Positions 44,072 to 53,634 of a DNA stretch of 64,000 nt are shown one piece after another. Under the pieces are notes generated by a model, which was not told where the DNA came from, searched no databases, and worked only from the letters and a program-made list of their open reading frames with translations. The stretch comes from Geodermatophilus ruber (GTDB lineage: Bacteria; Actinomycetota; Actinomycetes; Mycobacteriales; Geodermatophilaceae), in assembly GCF_900114385.1 (NCBI RefSeq), contig NZ_FOSW01000004.1, positions 124,001 through 188,000 of the forward strand. The letters run 5' to 3'. Position 1 is the stretch's first letter; the number at the start of each line of letters is the position of its first letter. The translations under genes and the position numbers were made by a program.

Positions 44072-44980
44072 GTGACCACGATGACCCCGGCTCCTGGGAG
44101 CGTCTCGCCCGCGAGTGGACCGGTCGACGAGGGACCGCCGGTCCTGGATGTCGTGGTCGGCACCGACGGCAGCGAGTGCTCGCTGCGCGCGGTCCGCTGG
44201 GCCGCCGAGGAAGCGGCCCGCAGAGGCGCACCCCTGCGGATCGTGCACGCCACCCCCCACTTCGGCCGCAGCGGTGTCGCCGGGATGCCCGCGCGCGAGC
44301 TGCCGGCCGCCCGGGCGGTCACCGCGCAGGCGTACACCGTGGCGCGGCACACCGCGCCGGCCGTGGCCGCCGCCACCGAGGTCGTCCCCGGCGACCCGGT
44401 GACCACGCTGGTCCGCGCGGCCACCGATGCGCAGCTGATCGTGCTCGGCATCTCCACCACCGGCGCGGCCGACGAGATGGTCCTCGCCTCCGTCGCCCAG
44501 AAGGTGGCGGCCCGGTCGCCCCGGGCCGTCGTCGTCGTCCCCCGGCACCGCGCCGGCGTGGCCATGTCGCGCCCGCTGGTCGTCGTCCTCGGCCTGGGCC
44601 ACCCCGAGGACGACGACCCGGTCGCCGTCTTCGCCGCCGAGGGGGCCCGCCGCAGCGGCCGGCCGCTCCTGGTGGTGCACACCCGGCCGACCACCGAGTC
44701 GGGCTGGACCGCCGATCCCGACGCGTGGGCCAGCCGGTTCCCCGACCTGGAGATCGGCCACCAGCCCCTGCCGCACGCGACCGGCGGGCGGGTGCTCGCC
44801 GCGGCCTGCCCCACGCTGCTGCTGTCGCTCAGCGCCGGGCACGGCGGCCTGCTGCACCGGCCGCTGGACGGGCTGCACCGCTGGCTGCTGCGGCACTGCA
44901 CCTCGCCCATGGCGCTCGTGCCGCCGCCGCATCGGCCGACCGGTCTGGAGCCGCGCGAGGAGATCATCGCCGTGGGCTGA
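44072..44980 (+). CDS. universal stress protein (UspA family), tandem domain
   Basis: 302 residues. The first Usp domain (about 24-146) begins VLDVVVGTDGSECSLRAVRWAAEEAARRGAPLRIVHA. Its ATP-loop-like LGISTTGAADEMVLASVAQKV departs from the strict GxxG(x9)G(S/T) pattern. The second domain (about 155-290) is diverged. GGAGG precedes GTG 44072. It is divergent from the K+ transport genes. Confidence 0.85.
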   Translation: MTTMTPAPGSVSPASGPVDEGPPVLDVVVGTDGSECSLRAVRWAAEEAARRGAPLRIVHATPHFGRSGVAGMPARELPAARAVTAQAYTVARHTAPAVAAATEVVPGDPVTTLVRAATDAQLIVLGISTTGAADEMVLASVAQKVAARSPRAVVVVPRHRAGVAMSRPLVVVLGLGHPEDDDPVAVFAAEGARRSGRPLLVVHTRPTTESGWTADPDAWASRFPDLEIGHQPLPHATGGRVLAAACPTLLLSLSAGHGGLLHRPLDGLHRWLLRHCTSPMALVPPPHRPTGLEPREEIIAVG

Positions 44981-45031
44981 GCCGGCCGGCCGGTCCGCCG
45001 GGTCCCGACCCACCCGGCAAGATCGGCGCTC

Positions 45032-45808
45032 GTGGATTCCGCCGTCGTGGAGCTCGGGCCCCGGCTCGTCGGGGTGCTGGCCGCGCTCTCCGTGCTCGCC
45101 GCGGTCGTCGGCCGGGTCTCCGGCCTGGGCCAGGACCGGCCGATCGTCGTCGCGGTCCTGCGCGCGACGGTCCAGCTGGCCGCCGTCTCGGCGGTGCTCC
45201 TGCTCGTCGTCCGCTCGCTGCTCCTGTCGGTGGCGTTCGTGCTGCTCATGGTGGTCGTCGCCGCGATCACGGCAGCCGGGCGGGTGACCGGGCTCCCGCT
45301 GCGCGCCCCCGGCGCCGCGCCCCGGGTGCGGGTGGCCGCCGCCCCGATCGTCGTCGGCGCCGGTCCGGTGGTGGCCCTGATGCTGGCCAGCGGCACCGTG
45401 CCGCTGCGGGGCGAGGCGGTGATCCCGATCGCCGGGATCCTCATCGGAGGCGGGATGACCGCGACGTCGCTGGCCGGACGGCGGCTGCGCGAGGAGCTGG
45501 AGCTGCGGCGCGGCGAGGTGGAGGCCGCCCTCGCGCTCGGGCTGCTCCCGCGGGACGCCGTCCTGGAGGTCGCCCGGCCGGCCGCGGGCACGGCGCTGGT
45601 CCCGCCGCTGGACCAGACTCGCACGGTCGGCCTGGTGACGCTCCCGGGTGCCTTCGTCGGCGTGCTGCTCGGCGGTGGGAGCCCGCTGGACGCCGGGGCA
45701 GCCCAGCTGCTGGTCCTGGTCGGCCTGCTGGCCACCGAGGCGATCGCCGTCTGGGTGGTCACCGAGCTGGTCGCGCGCGGCCGTGTGCTCCAGGACCTGC
45801 CGCGGTAG
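45032..45808 (+). CDS. FetB/YbbM-like (UPF0014) ABC permease without adjacent ATPase
   Basis: 258 residues, about six to seven helices. Signature parts are GEAVIPIAGILIGGGMTATSLAGRRLREELELRRGEVEAALALG (about 130-173) and RTVGLVTLPGAFVGVLLGGGSPLDAGAAQLLVLVGLLATEAIAV. FetB is the membrane partner of FetA in E. coli iron export. No FetA-like ATPase gene is in the window, so it may use one encoded elsewhere or act alone. GTG at 45032. Confidence 0.87.
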   Translation: MDSAVVELGPRLVGVLAALSVLAAVVGRVSGLGQDRPIVVAVLRATVQLAAVSAVLLLVVRSLLLSVAFVLLMVVVAAITAAGRVTGLPLRAPGAAPRVRVAAAPIVVGAGPVVALMLASGTVPLRGEAVIPIAGILIGGGMTATSLAGRRLREELELRRGEVEAALALGLLPRDAVLEVARPAAGTALVPPLDQTRTVGLVTLPGAFVGVLLGGGSPLDAGAAQLLVLVGLLATEAIAVWVVTELVARGRVLQDLPR

Positions 45809-45913
45809 ACGCGTCCAGGAGTCTCACAGCCAACCGTCAGCGGCGGGGCAGCGATCGGTCGGACAGTAGGTACCGAGGGCGGCGGACCGCCGCCCGGGAG
45901 GAGAGAGCGACTC

Positions 45914-47215
45914 GTGAGCGACAACGGCACCACCCCCACGCCGGCCACCGGCCCGCAGCCCGGCGCGTGGACGCCGCCGCCGGCCTGGCAGCCGCCGGCC
46001 ACCCCGCAGCCGGCACCCCCGCACCCGGGGGCCGGGTCCCACGGCGCCGTCCCTCCGGGCGGCGCGTACCCGGGGGCCGTGCCCCCTCCGCCGGCGCAGC
46101 CCCCGACCGCACGGGGTGGGCGGTGGCGGATCGGGATCGCCGGCCTGCTCGCCGGGGCGCTGATCGGCGGCGGCGCGGGCGCCGGGGTCGTGGCGCTCAC
46201 CGACGACCCGGCCGGCCGCGGCGGCAGCACGGCGGCCGCGCAGAACGTGACGATCAAGAACCCGGAGACGGCGTCGGCGGTGACCGCCGCCGCGGCCAAG
46301 GCGGCCCCGAGCGTGGTGACCGTCTACGTCAGCGGCTCCTCCGGTTCCGGTAGCGGCTCGGGCGTCGTCCTCACCGACGACGGCTACGTCCTGACCAACA
46401 ACCACGTCGTGAGCCTCGAGGGGAACGGCACGGCGACCGCGGTGTCGGTGCGCACCTCCGACGGCAGGCTCTACGACGCCACCGTCGTCGGTGCCCACCC
46501 GATCTCCGACCTGGCCGTGCTGCGGCTGGACGGCGCCTCCGGCCTCACCCCGGCGACCTTCGCCAACTCCGACAAGGTGCAGGTCGGGGACCTCGCGGTC
46601 GCGATCGGTGCGCCGCTCGGCCTGACCGACACCGTCACCGACGGGATCGTCAGCGCCACCGGCCGGGCCGTGGCCACCGGCTCCACCGAGGGCGACGCCA
46701 CGGTGATCGACGCCCTGCAGACCGACGCCGCGATCAACCCGGGCAACTCCGGCGGCGCGCTGGTCAACAGCGCCGGTGAGGTGGTCGGCATCAACACCGC
46801 CATCGCCAGCGTCGCCACCGGCGGCCCCGGCAAGCAGGAGCAGAGCGGCAACATCGGCGTCGGCTTCGCCATCCCCAGCAACACCGCGCATCGCATCGCC
46901 AAGGAGATCATCGACAACGGCTCCGCGAAGACGACCTACCTCGGCGTCAGCGCCCGCACCGCCGCCGACGACACCAACCCCGAGATCGGCACCGGGGCCC
47001 AGATCGTGCAGGTGGAGCCGGGGACCCCGGCCGCCGACGCCGGGCTCCGGGCCGGTGACGTGGTCACCGCCGTCGGCGACCGCCTGATCACCACCTCCAC
47101 CGAGCTCACCGCTGCCGTGCGCAGCCAGACGCCCGGCGAGCAGGTCGCCCTCACCGTGCAGCGCGGCGGGGACACCCAGCAGGTCGAGGTCACGCTGGGC
47201 AGCACCGACGGCTGA
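45914..47215 (+). CDS. HtrA/DegP-type membrane-anchored serine protease with PDZ domain
   Basis: 433 residues. A Pro-rich cytosolic N-terminus (1-~66) and one membrane helix (about 70-92, IGIAGLLAGALIGGGAGAGVVAL) precede an extracytoplasmic trypsin-like domain. The triad is TNNHVV (H~160), SDLAVL (D~198) and GNSGGAL (S~279). A C-terminal PDZ domain follows (about 340-425, GLRAGDVVTAVGDRLITT). It resembles mycobacterial PepD/HtrA paralogues that degrade misfolded envelope proteins. GTG start at 45914. Confidence 0.93.
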   Translation: MSDNGTTPTPATGPQPGAWTPPPAWQPPATPQPAPPHPGAGSHGAVPPGGAYPGAVPPPPAQPPTARGGRWRIGIAGLLAGALIGGGAGAGVVALTDDPAGRGGSTAAAQNVTIKNPETASAVTAAAAKAAPSVVTVYVSGSSGSGSGSGVVLTDDGYVLTNNHVVSLEGNGTATAVSVRTSDGRLYDATVVGAHPISDLAVLRLDGASGLTPATFANSDKVQVGDLAVAIGAPLGLTDTVTDGIVSATGRAVATGSTEGDATVIDALQTDAAINPGNSGGALVNSAGEVVGINTAIASVATGGPGKQEQSGNIGVGFAIPSNTAHRIAKEIIDNGSAKTTYLGVSARTAADDTNPEIGTGAQIVQVEPGTPAADAGLRAGDVVTAVGDRLITTSTELTAAVRSQTPGEQVALTVQRGGDTQQVEVTLGSTDG

Positions 47216-47248
47216 CCGGCCCTCGGGCGCGGATGCCGGCACGGTGCC

Positions 47249-47254
47249 TAGGCT
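47249..47254 (+). promoter_or_regulatory. -10-like hexamer TAGGCT, leaderless start
   Basis: TAGGCT is followed by 7 nt and the GTG at 47262; no ribosome site is present. Confidence 0.5.
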
Positions 47255-47261
47255 CGGGCAG

Positions 47262-48542
47262 GTGCCGGCCTCCCGCACGACCGCCCCCCTCGCCAGCTCG
47301 CTCGACGACCCGGCGCGGGCCCGGGACCTCGCCCGCATGAAGCGGCTGGCCACCAGCCTGTTCCTCGTCGCCGCAGCGGTCTTCCTCGGCTGCGTGCTGC
47401 TCGGGGAGGAGGCCGGCGCCTGGGTCGGGTACGTGCGCGCGACCGCGGAGGCGTCGATGGTGGGCGCGCTCGCCGACTGGTTCGCCGTCACCGCGCTGTT
47501 CCGGCACCCGCTCCGGCTGCCCATCCCCCACACCGCGATCATCCCGCGCAAGAAGGACCAGATCGGCGCCAGCCTGGGCACCTTCGTCCAGCAGAACTTC
47601 CTGACCCGCGACGTGGTCGAGGAGAAGCTGACCACCATCGACGTGCCCGGCCGGCTCGGCCAGTTCCTGGCCGCTCCGGGGCGGGCGGAGCGACTGGCCC
47701 GCGACGCCTCGGCCGTCGTCACCGCGCTGACCGAGCTGCTGCGCGACGAGGACCTGGAACCGGCGGTCGCCGCCCTCGTGGAGCGCAAGCTGCAGCAGAC
47801 GCCCGCGGCGCCGGTCCTGGCCCGGGTGCTGGAGCTGGTCGTCGAGGGCGACCGCCACCAGGAGGTGCTGTCGGCCGGGCTGCGCCTGCTGTCCCGGTTC
47901 CTCGAGGAGAACCGGGTGGTCTTCCGGGCCCAGCTCGGCGACGCGTCCCCGGCCTGGGTGCCCGACTGGGTGGACGACCGGGTGTTCGACCGGGTCTTCG
48001 CCGGCGTGCAGAAGTTCCTCGACGAGGTGAGCGAGGACCCGCGGCACGAGCTGCGCCGCTCCTACGACGCCCGCCTCCGCGCCTACGTGCACGCGCTGCG
48101 GACCGACCCGGCGACGGCGGCCCGGATCGAGGCGCTGAAGAAGGAGCTGCTCGAGCACCCGGCGGTGCGCACCTGGTCGGGGTCGCTGTGGACCAACGTG
48201 AAGAACGCCGTCCTCGTCGCCGCAGCCGACCCGGCGTCGGAACTGCGGGCCCGCGTGACCGGGCTGATCCTCGAGCTGTCCGTCCGGCTGCGCAGCGATC
48301 CCACCGTCCGCGAACTCGTGCAGCGGCACGCGCACAGCATCGCCGGCTACCTCGTGGAGCGGTTCTCCGCCGACCTCGCGGACCTGGTGAGCAGCACCGT
48401 GCAGCGCTGGGACACCGAGGAGACCAGCCGGCGGATCGAGCTGCAGGTCGGCCGGGACCTGCAGTTCATCCGGATCAACGGCACCGTGGTCGGCGGGCTG
48501 GCCGGCCTGGCGATCTACACGGTGGCCCAGCTGATCGGCTGA
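47262..48542 (+). CDS. DUF445 membrane protein
   Basis: 426 residues. ARMKRLATSLFLVAAAVFLGCVLLG (helix about 26-48) is followed by WVGYVRATAEASMVGALADWFAVTALFRHPLRLPIPHTAIIPRKKDQIG, the DUF445/YheB-like signature. A long helical region precedes a terminal helix (FIRINGTVVGGLAGLAIYTVAQLI). Function unknown. Its TGA is the first base set of hairpin copy D. Confidence 0.9.
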   Translation: MPASRTTAPLASSLDDPARARDLARMKRLATSLFLVAAAVFLGCVLLGEEAGAWVGYVRATAEASMVGALADWFAVTALFRHPLRLPIPHTAIIPRKKDQIGASLGTFVQQNFLTRDVVEEKLTTIDVPGRLGQFLAAPGRAERLARDASAVVTALTELLRDEDLEPAVAALVERKLQQTPAAPVLARVLELVVEGDRHQEVLSAGLRLLSRFLEENRVVFRAQLGDASPAWVPDWVDDRVFDRVFAGVQKFLDEVSEDPRHELRRSYDARLRAYVHALRTDPATAARIEALKKELLEHPAVRTWSGSLWTNVKNAVLVAAADPASELRARVTGLILELSVRLRSDPTVRELVQRHAHSIAGYLVERFSADLADLVSSTVQRWDTEETSRRIELQVGRDLQFIRINGTVVGGLAGLAIYTVAQLIG

Positions 48543-48604
48543 AGAAGGACCCCCTTGCCCCCCGCCGCTCGCACGCTCGCGACGGGCCCCTGCAAGGGGG
48601 CCTA
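48540..48604. repeat. stop-codon-anchored hairpin element, copy D (inverted)
   Basis: Runs from the TGA of the DUF445 gene (TGA-AGAAGGACCCCC) to the TAG of rlmB. Outer stem CCCCCTTGC/GCAAGGGGG; core CTCGCACGCTCG, the complement of CGAGCGTGCGAG in copy C. Confidence 0.8.
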
Positions 48605-49564
48605 ACGGCGGGCAGCGGCCGCTTGGTACAGCGCGATGCCGGCGGCGACGCTGACGTTGAGCGACTCGGTGTCCCGCGAGATGGGGATCCGCACGACGAC
48701 GTCGCAGCGCTCACGCACCAGCCGGGACAGCCCCGTGCCCTCGGCGCCGACCACCAGCGCGACCGGGTCGGCGAAACCGTCGTACTCGTCCAGTTCGACG
48801 TCGCCGTCACCGGCCAGCCCGACGGTCTGCAGACCGGCGTCCTGGTAGGTGGCCAGCGCCCGGGGCAGGTTCACCGCGCGGGCCACCCGGAGCCGGGCGG
48901 CGGCGCCGGCGCTGGTGCGCCACGCGGAGGCGGTCATGCCGACCGCGCGCCGCTGCGGGACGACGACCCCGTGCGCGTCGAACGCGGCCGCCGAGCGGAC
49001 GACGGCGCCCAGGTTGCGCGGGTCGGTGACGCCGTCCATCGCCACGATCAGCGGCGGCCGGCCCGAGTCGCGCGCCAGGTCGAGCAGGTCCTCGGGGTGC
49101 GCGTACTCGTAGGGCGGCACCTGCAGCCCGATGCCCTGGTGCAGCGCGCCGCCGGACATCCGGTCGAACTCCGCCTTGCCCACCTCGAGCAGCGGCAGCC
49201 CGCGGTCGTTGGCCAGGTGCAGCGCCTCGGTGATCCGCTCGTCGGTGCCGCCGCGCGTGCTCTCCCCGGTGACCACGTACAGCGCGGTCGCCGGGATCTG
49301 CGCCCGCAGCGCCTCGACCACGGGATTGCGGCCGAGCAGCAGCTCCGGCGCCTCCTCGGCGCGCTGCCGTGCCCTGGCGCGATCGGTCCGCTGGCGGGCC
49401 TGCGCCTGCGCGCGGCGCTGGGCGGGATGGCCGGTGCGCTGCTCGGCGGGCGGGGTGGCGCCGCGCCCGGCCAGCGCCCGGCGGTTCTTGCCGCCGGTGC
49501 CGGCGGTGGCGCTCTTCTTGCCGGCGCCGCTGGTGCGGCCCCGGCGCTGGCTGTTGCCGGCCAT
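48602..49564 (-). CDS. rlmB: 23S rRNA (guanosine-2'-O-)-methyltransferase RlmB
   Basis: 320 residues. A basic disordered extension (1-~68) precedes the substrate-binding domain ([24 protein letters not shown]). The SPOUT knot has [22 protein letters not shown] (motif 1), [14 protein letters not shown] (motif 2) and [21 protein letters not shown] (motif 3). It methylates G2251 in E. coli numbering using SAM. Its ATG overlaps the cysS stop (ATGA). Confidence 0.95.
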   Translation of the reverse strand: MAGNSQRRGRTSGAGKKSATAGTGGKNRRALAGRGATPPAEQRTGHPAQRRAQAQARQRTDRARARQRAEEAPELLLGRNPVVEALRAQIPATALYVVTGESTRGGTDERITEALHLANDRGLPLLEVGKAEFDRMSGGALHQGIGLQVPPYEYAHPEDLLDLARDSGRPPLIVAMDGVTDPRNLGAVVRSAAAFDAHGVVVPQRRAVGMTASAWRTSAGAAARLRVARAVNLPRALATYQDAGLQTVGLAGDGDVELDEYDGFADPVALVVGAEGTGLSRLVRERCDVVVRIPISRDTESLNVSVAAGIALYQAAAARR

Positions 49565-50964
49565 CAGCGACTCAGCTCCCATCGCGGTCCAGAGGGGGTG
49601 TCCTCGACCTGCACGCCCAGGGCGGCGAGCTGGTCGCGAATGGCGTCGGCGGCCGCGAAGTCCTTGCGGGCGCGGGCGGCCTGACGCTGCCCGAGGGCCA
49701 GCCGGACGAGCTCGTCGGCGACCTCGGAGAGCCGGTCGTCGGCGCCGCCGGCCCACTGCGGGTCGAGCGGGTCCAGGCCGAGGACGGCGAGCATCGCGCG
49801 GACCGAGCCCAGGGCCGCGGCGGTCGCCTCGTCGTCCCCGGCGGCCAGCGCGGTGTTGCCCTGCCGCACCGCCTCGTGCACGGCCGCGACGGCGGCGGGG
49901 GTGCCGAGGTCGTCGTCGAGGGCGGCGACGAACTCCGGCGCCAGGTCCGGCTTGCCGGCGTCCGCCCCCACCCGCTCGGCCGCCCGGCGGACGAAGGACT
50001 CCAGCCGGCGGTAGGCGGCACCGGCCTCGGCCAGCGCGGCGTCGGTGAACTCGATCATCGACCGGTAGTGCGGGGTCACCAGGTAGTAGCGCAGCTCCAC
50101 CGGCCGGACCCGCTTGATCACCTCGTCGACCAGCGCGGTGTTGCCCAGCGACTTGCTCATCTTCTCGCCGCCGAGGGTGACCCAGCCGTTGTGCAGCCAG
50201 TACTGCGCGAACCCGTCACCGGCGGCCTGCGACTGGGCGCGCTCGTTCTCGTGGTGCGGGAAACGCAGGTCCAGCCCGCCGCCGTGGATGTCGAACTCCG
50301 CGCCCAGGTAGCGCTCGGCCATCGCCGAGCACTCCAGGTGCCAGCCCGGCCGGCCCCGGCCCCACGGCGTCGCCCACGCGGCGGTCTCGGGCTCGCCGGG
50401 CTTGTGCGTCTTCCACAGCGCGAAGTCGCGGGGGTCCCGCTTGCGCTCGTCGCTGTCGGTGTCGGCGGCCGGCTGGAGGTCGTCGAGCCGCTGCCCGGTG
50501 AGCTCCCCGTACCCCGGGAACGAGCGGACGTCGAAGTAGACGTCGCCGTCGACGGCGTAGGCGTGCCCGCGCTCGATCAGCCGCTCGATGAAGTCGACCA
50601 TGTCCGGGATGTGCCCGGTGGCCCGCGGCTCGTAGGTCGGCGGCAGCACCCCGAGGACGTCGTAGGCGCGGGTGCAGGCCAGCTCGTTGGTGTACGCCCA
50701 CGCCCACCACGGAACGCCGTTCGCCGCGGCCTTGGCGAGGATCTTGTCGTCGATGTCGGTGACGTTACGGATGCTGGTGACGTCGAGGCCGCTCGCGGTC
50801 AGCCAGCGGCGCAGCACGTCGAAGGCCAGCGCGGCGCGCACGTGCCCGACGTGCGGCGGGCCCTGGACGGTCAGCCCGCAGACGTACATGGAGGCCTGTC
50901 CCGCACGCAGGGGCGTGAAGTCGCGGACCGCGCGGGCGGCCGTGTCGTACAGGCGGAGGCTCAC
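49564..50964 (-). CDS. cysS: cysteinyl-tRNA synthetase
   Basis: 466 residues, class [18 protein letters not shown] holds a zinc cysteine and the HxGH motif. Further zinc ligands are in WHLECSAM and HHENERAQ, and EKMSKSLGN is the KMSKS loop. GTG at 50964 overlaps the ispF stop (GTGA). It is the fourth gene of the carD-ispD-ispF-cysS-rlmB run, matching mycobacterial order. Confidence 0.97.
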   Translation of the reverse strand: MSLRLYDTAARAVRDFTPLRAGQASMYVCGLTVQGPPHVGHVRAALAFDVLRRWLTASGLDVTSIRNVTDIDDKILAKAAANGVPWWAWAYTNELACTRAYDVLGVLPPTYEPRATGHIPDMVDFIERLIERGHAYAVDGDVYFDVRSFPGYGELTGQRLDDLQPAADTDSDERKRDPRDFALWKTHKPGEPETAAWATPWGRGRPGWHLECSAMAERYLGAEFDIHGGGLDLRFPHHENERAQSQAAGDGFAQYWLHNGWVTLGGEKMSKSLGNTALVDEVIKRVRPVELRYYLVTPHYRSMIEFTDAALAEAGAAYRRLESFVRRAAERVGADAGKPDLAPEFVAALDDDLGTPAAVAAVHEAVRQGNTALAAGDDEATAAALGSVRAMLAVLGLDPLDPQWAGGADDRLSEVADELVRLALGQRQAARARKDFAAADAIRDQLAALGVQVEDTPSGPRWELSR

Positions 50965-51461
50965 TGCTGAGAGTCTACGGACGCCGTCCGGACCACCAGC
51001 GCCGTCGCCATCGCGGCCCTGCCCTCGCCGCGGCCGGTGAGCCCCAGCCCGTCGGTCGTGGTGGCCGTGACGCTGACCGGCGCGCCCAGCGCCTCGCCGA
51101 GCACCGCCTCGGCCTCGGCCCGCCGCGGACCCAGCTTCGGCGTGGTGGCGACCAGCTGCACCGCCGCGTTGCCCACCCGCCAGCCCGCGGCCTCGAGCAC
51201 CTCGCGCACGTGGGCCAGGACCGCCGCCCCGCGGGCCCCGGCCCAGCGGGGGTCGTCGGTGCCGAGCAGCCCGCCGATGTCGCCGAGCCCGGCCGCAGAC
51301 AGCACCGCGTCGGTGAGCGCGTGGGCGACGACGTCGCCGTCGGAGTGCCCGGCGCACCCGTCGGCCCCGGGCCACTCCAGCCCGGCCAGCCAGCAGGCCC
51401 GCCCGGCCTCGATCGGGTGGACGTCGACCCCGACGCCGACCCGCGGCAGCGCCGCGCTCAA
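50961..51461 (-). CDS. ispF: 2-C-methyl-D-erythritol 2,4-cyclodiphosphate synthase
   Basis: About 166 residues. [13 protein letters not shown] carries the metal-binding Dx[26 protein letters not shown] and [16 protein letters not shown] complete the family pattern. It makes the cyclic diphosphate intermediate of the MEP isoprenoid pathway, the step after IspE. The likely start is TTG at 51461, overlapping the ispD stop (TTGA). No ATG or GTG is better placed. Confidence 0.94.
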   Translation of the reverse strand: MSAALPRVGVGVDVHPIEAGRACWLAGLEWPGADGCAGHSDGDVVAHALTDAVLSAAGLGDIGGLLGTDDPRWAGARGAAVLAHVREVLEAAGWRVGNAAVQLVATTPKLGPRRAEAEAVLGEALGAPVSVTATTTDGLGLTGRGEGRAAMATALVVRTASVDSQQ

Positions 51462-52120
51462 CGCCGCACCTGCGCCTCGGCCAGCGCGAGGTCGTGGGCG
51501 ACCGTCACCTTTGCGGCCCGCTCGTCGCCGGGCACGGTGACCACCGATGTCCCGGCCGCGCGCACCACCGCGGCGTCGTCGGTCAGGTCGGCGCCGGCCG
51601 GGAGCCGGTCGTAGCCGGCGACCAGGACATCGCGGGCGAAGCCCTGCGGGGTCTGCACCCGGCGCAGCGTGGCCCGCTCGGGCGCGGAGGTGATCCACCC
51701 GTCGGCGTCCACGGTGACTGTGGTGTCGACCACCGGCAGGACGGGGACGACGGCGGGGGCGCCGGCGGCGAGGGCGGCGAGCACGCGGGCGATGACGTCG
51801 GGCGGGGTCAGCGGCCGGGCGGCGTCGTGCACGAGCACCGCGTCGGCCCGCGGTTCGACGGCGGCCAGGGCGGCGCGGACCGAGGCGGTGCGGCTCGCCC
51901 CGCCGGTCACCAGCCGGACGTCGGCAGGCAGCGCCCCGGCGAACGCCGCCCGCTCGTCGGCGGGCACGGCGACGAGCACCTCCGCCACCCCACCGGCGCG
52001 CAGCGACTCGACGGCCCAGGCGACCAGCGGCCGCCCGGCCAGGAGGACCAGCGCCTTGGGCCGATCGGCCCCCAGACGCAGACCACTCCCGGCCGCTGCG
52101 ACGATGCCGACAGCGTGCAC
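51458..52120 (-). CDS. ispD: 2-C-methyl-D-erythritol 4-phosphate cytidylyltransferase
   Basis: 220 residues. The nucleotide-binding start [21 protein letters not shown] (about 3-23), [18 protein letters not shown] and [12 protein letters not shown] are all present. It couples CTP to MEP. GTG at 52120. It lies 44 bp after carD and is translationally coupled to ispF. Confidence 0.95.
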   Translation of the reverse strand: MHAVGIVAAAGSGLRLGADRPKALVLLAGRPLVAWAVESLRAGGVAEVLVAVPADERAAFAGALPADVRLVTGGASRTASVRAALAAVEPRADAVLVHDAARPLTPPDVIARVLAALAAGAPAVVPVLPVVDTTVTVDADGWITSAPERATLRRVQTPQGFARDVLVAGYDRLPAGADLTDDAAVVRAAGTSVVTVPGDERAAKVTVAHDLALAEAQVRR

Positions 52121-52164
52121 GGGAGCGGCCCGGACGTGCTCTGGTGCGCGGAGCTGCGGGGAGC

Positions 52165-52647
52165 TCAGCTGGCGAGGACCTCGTCGAGGAGGACCTCGGC
52201 CTTGTCCTCGTTGGTGCCCTCGGCGAGCGCGAGCTCGCTCACCAGGATCTGGCGGGCCTTGGAGAGCATCCGCTTCTCGCCGGCCGAGAGGCCACGGTCC
52301 TTGTCCCGGCGCCACAGGTCACGCACGACCTCGGCGACCTTGTTCACGTCACCGGAGGCGAGCTTCTCGAGGTTGGCCTTGTAGCGGCGCGACCAGTTGG
52401 TCGGCTCCTCGGTGTGCGGGGCGCGCAGAACCTCGAAGACCCGGTTCAGCCCCTCCTGACCGACGACGTCGCGGACGCCGACGATCTCTGCGTTGTCGGC
52501 CGGCACGCGCACGGTCAGGTCGCCCTGGGCGACCTTCAGCACGAGATAGGCCTTCTCTTCACCCTTGACGACCCGCTTCTCGATCGCCTCGATGAGCGCG
52601 GCACCGTGGTGCGGGTAGACAACGGTCTCGCCGACAGTGAAGCCCAT
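52165..52647 (-). CDS. carD: CarD-family transcription factor
   Basis: 160 residues: Tudor-like RNA-polymerase interaction domain ([25 protein letters not shown]) and helical DNA-binding C-terminus ([45 protein letters not shown]). In mycobacteria CarD stabilises open complexes, notably at rRNA promoters, and is essential. ATG at 52647; a longer in-frame extension lacks support. Confidence 0.97.
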   Translation of the reverse strand: MGFTVGETVVYPHHGAALIEAIEKRVVKGEEKAYLVLKVAQGDLTVRVPADNAEIVGVRDVVGQEGLNRVFEVLRAPHTEEPTNWSRRYKANLEKLASGDVNKVAEVVRDLWRRDKDRGLSAGEKRMLSKARQILVSELALAEGTNEDKAEVLLDEVLAS

Positions 52648-52768
52648 GTGTGTGTGACCCCTTTCGCTATCCACAGGCTACCACGGCAGACTGACCAACG
52701 GATCGGCCCGATCTCGTAAATCCGCAGGTCAGGGGCCGAATGAAGGACTCGGGAGGGGTTGACACGGC

Positions 52769-53626
52769 GTGGTGGATGTGCCTGCGCGGCCCAGCCGGGC
52801 GGCGGGCGCCGTCCGCGCGCTGGCGCTGGCCATCCACCCCGGGCCCACGGTTGCGGTCACCCTCGTGGCCACCCTGCTCGCGGCGACCGCGGGGGTGCCC
52901 GCGGCGCGGGTCGCGCTGCTGGCGGTCGCCGTCCTCGCAGGTCAGGCCTCCATCGGGTGGAGCAACGACTGGCTCGACGCCGACCGCGACCGCGCCGTCG
53001 CCCGGGCCGACAAGCCCGTCGTCCAGGGCGCGGTCGACCCCGTGCGGCTGCGCACGCTGGCCCTCCTGTCGCTCGCGGCGGCGGTCATCCTGTCGCTGCT
53101 GCTGGGCCTCGCCCCCGGTCTGCTGCTGCTCGGCCTGGTCGCCAGCGGCTGGGCCTACAACGCCGGCCTCAAGCGGACCGCGGCGTCGGCGCTGCCCTAC
53201 GTCACCGGCTTCGGGGTGCTGCCGGCCGGCGTGGTGGCCGCGGCGCCGGGACAGCCGGCGGCCCCCTGGTGGCTGGTCGCCGCCGGCGCCGCACTGGGGG
53301 CCGCGGCGCACCTGGCCAACGTCGCCCCGGACCTAGAGGACGACCTGGCCACCGGCGTCCGCGGGTTGCCGCACCGGCTGGGCGCCCGGGCGTCCGCGAC
53401 GGCCGGGGCGACGCTGCTCGGCGCGGCCTCGCTGGTGCTGGTCCTCGGCCCTGCGGGCCCGCCGTCGGCGCCGGCGTGGGCCGGCCTGGTCCTCGCCGCG
53501 CCCGCCGTCGTGGTCGCCGCCCTCGCCGGCACCGACCGCTTCCGCCGGCTGGCCTTCCCCGCGGTCATGCTGCTCACCGTGCTCGACGTCGCGCTCCTGC
53601 TGGCCGGCGGGGCCACCGTGACCTGA
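52769..53626 (+). CDS. UbiA-family prenyltransferase
   Basis: 285 residues, about eight to nine helices. The first Asp motif SNDWLDADRDRAVARADKP (about 65-83) and the second VAPDLEDDLATGVRGLP (about 188-204) coordinate Mg-diphosphate. The lipid acceptor is unknown; menaquinone, haem or carotenoid-linked members exist. GGGAGGGG precedes the GTG at 52769. It is divergent from carD. Confidence 0.88.
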   Translation: MVDVPARPSRAAGAVRALALAIHPGPTVAVTLVATLLAATAGVPAARVALLAVAVLAGQASIGWSNDWLDADRDRAVARADKPVVQGAVDPVRLRTLALLSLAAAVILSLLLGLAPGLLLLGLVASGWAYNAGLKRTAASALPYVTGFGVLPAGVVAAAPGQPAAPWWLVAAGAALGAAAHLANVAPDLEDDLATGVRGLPHRLGARASATAGATLLGAASLVLVLGPAGPPSAPAWAGLVLAAPAVVVAALAGTDRFRRLAFPAVMLLTVLDVALLLAGGATVT

Positions 53627-53634
53627 CCCGCGAC

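Noticed and set aside
41983..46299. 1438-codon open frame on the minus strand
   Set aside because: Antisense to the UspA and FetB genes, overlaps the KimA-like gene in another frame, and is low-complexity Arg/Pro/Ser. High GC makes such long spurious frames common.
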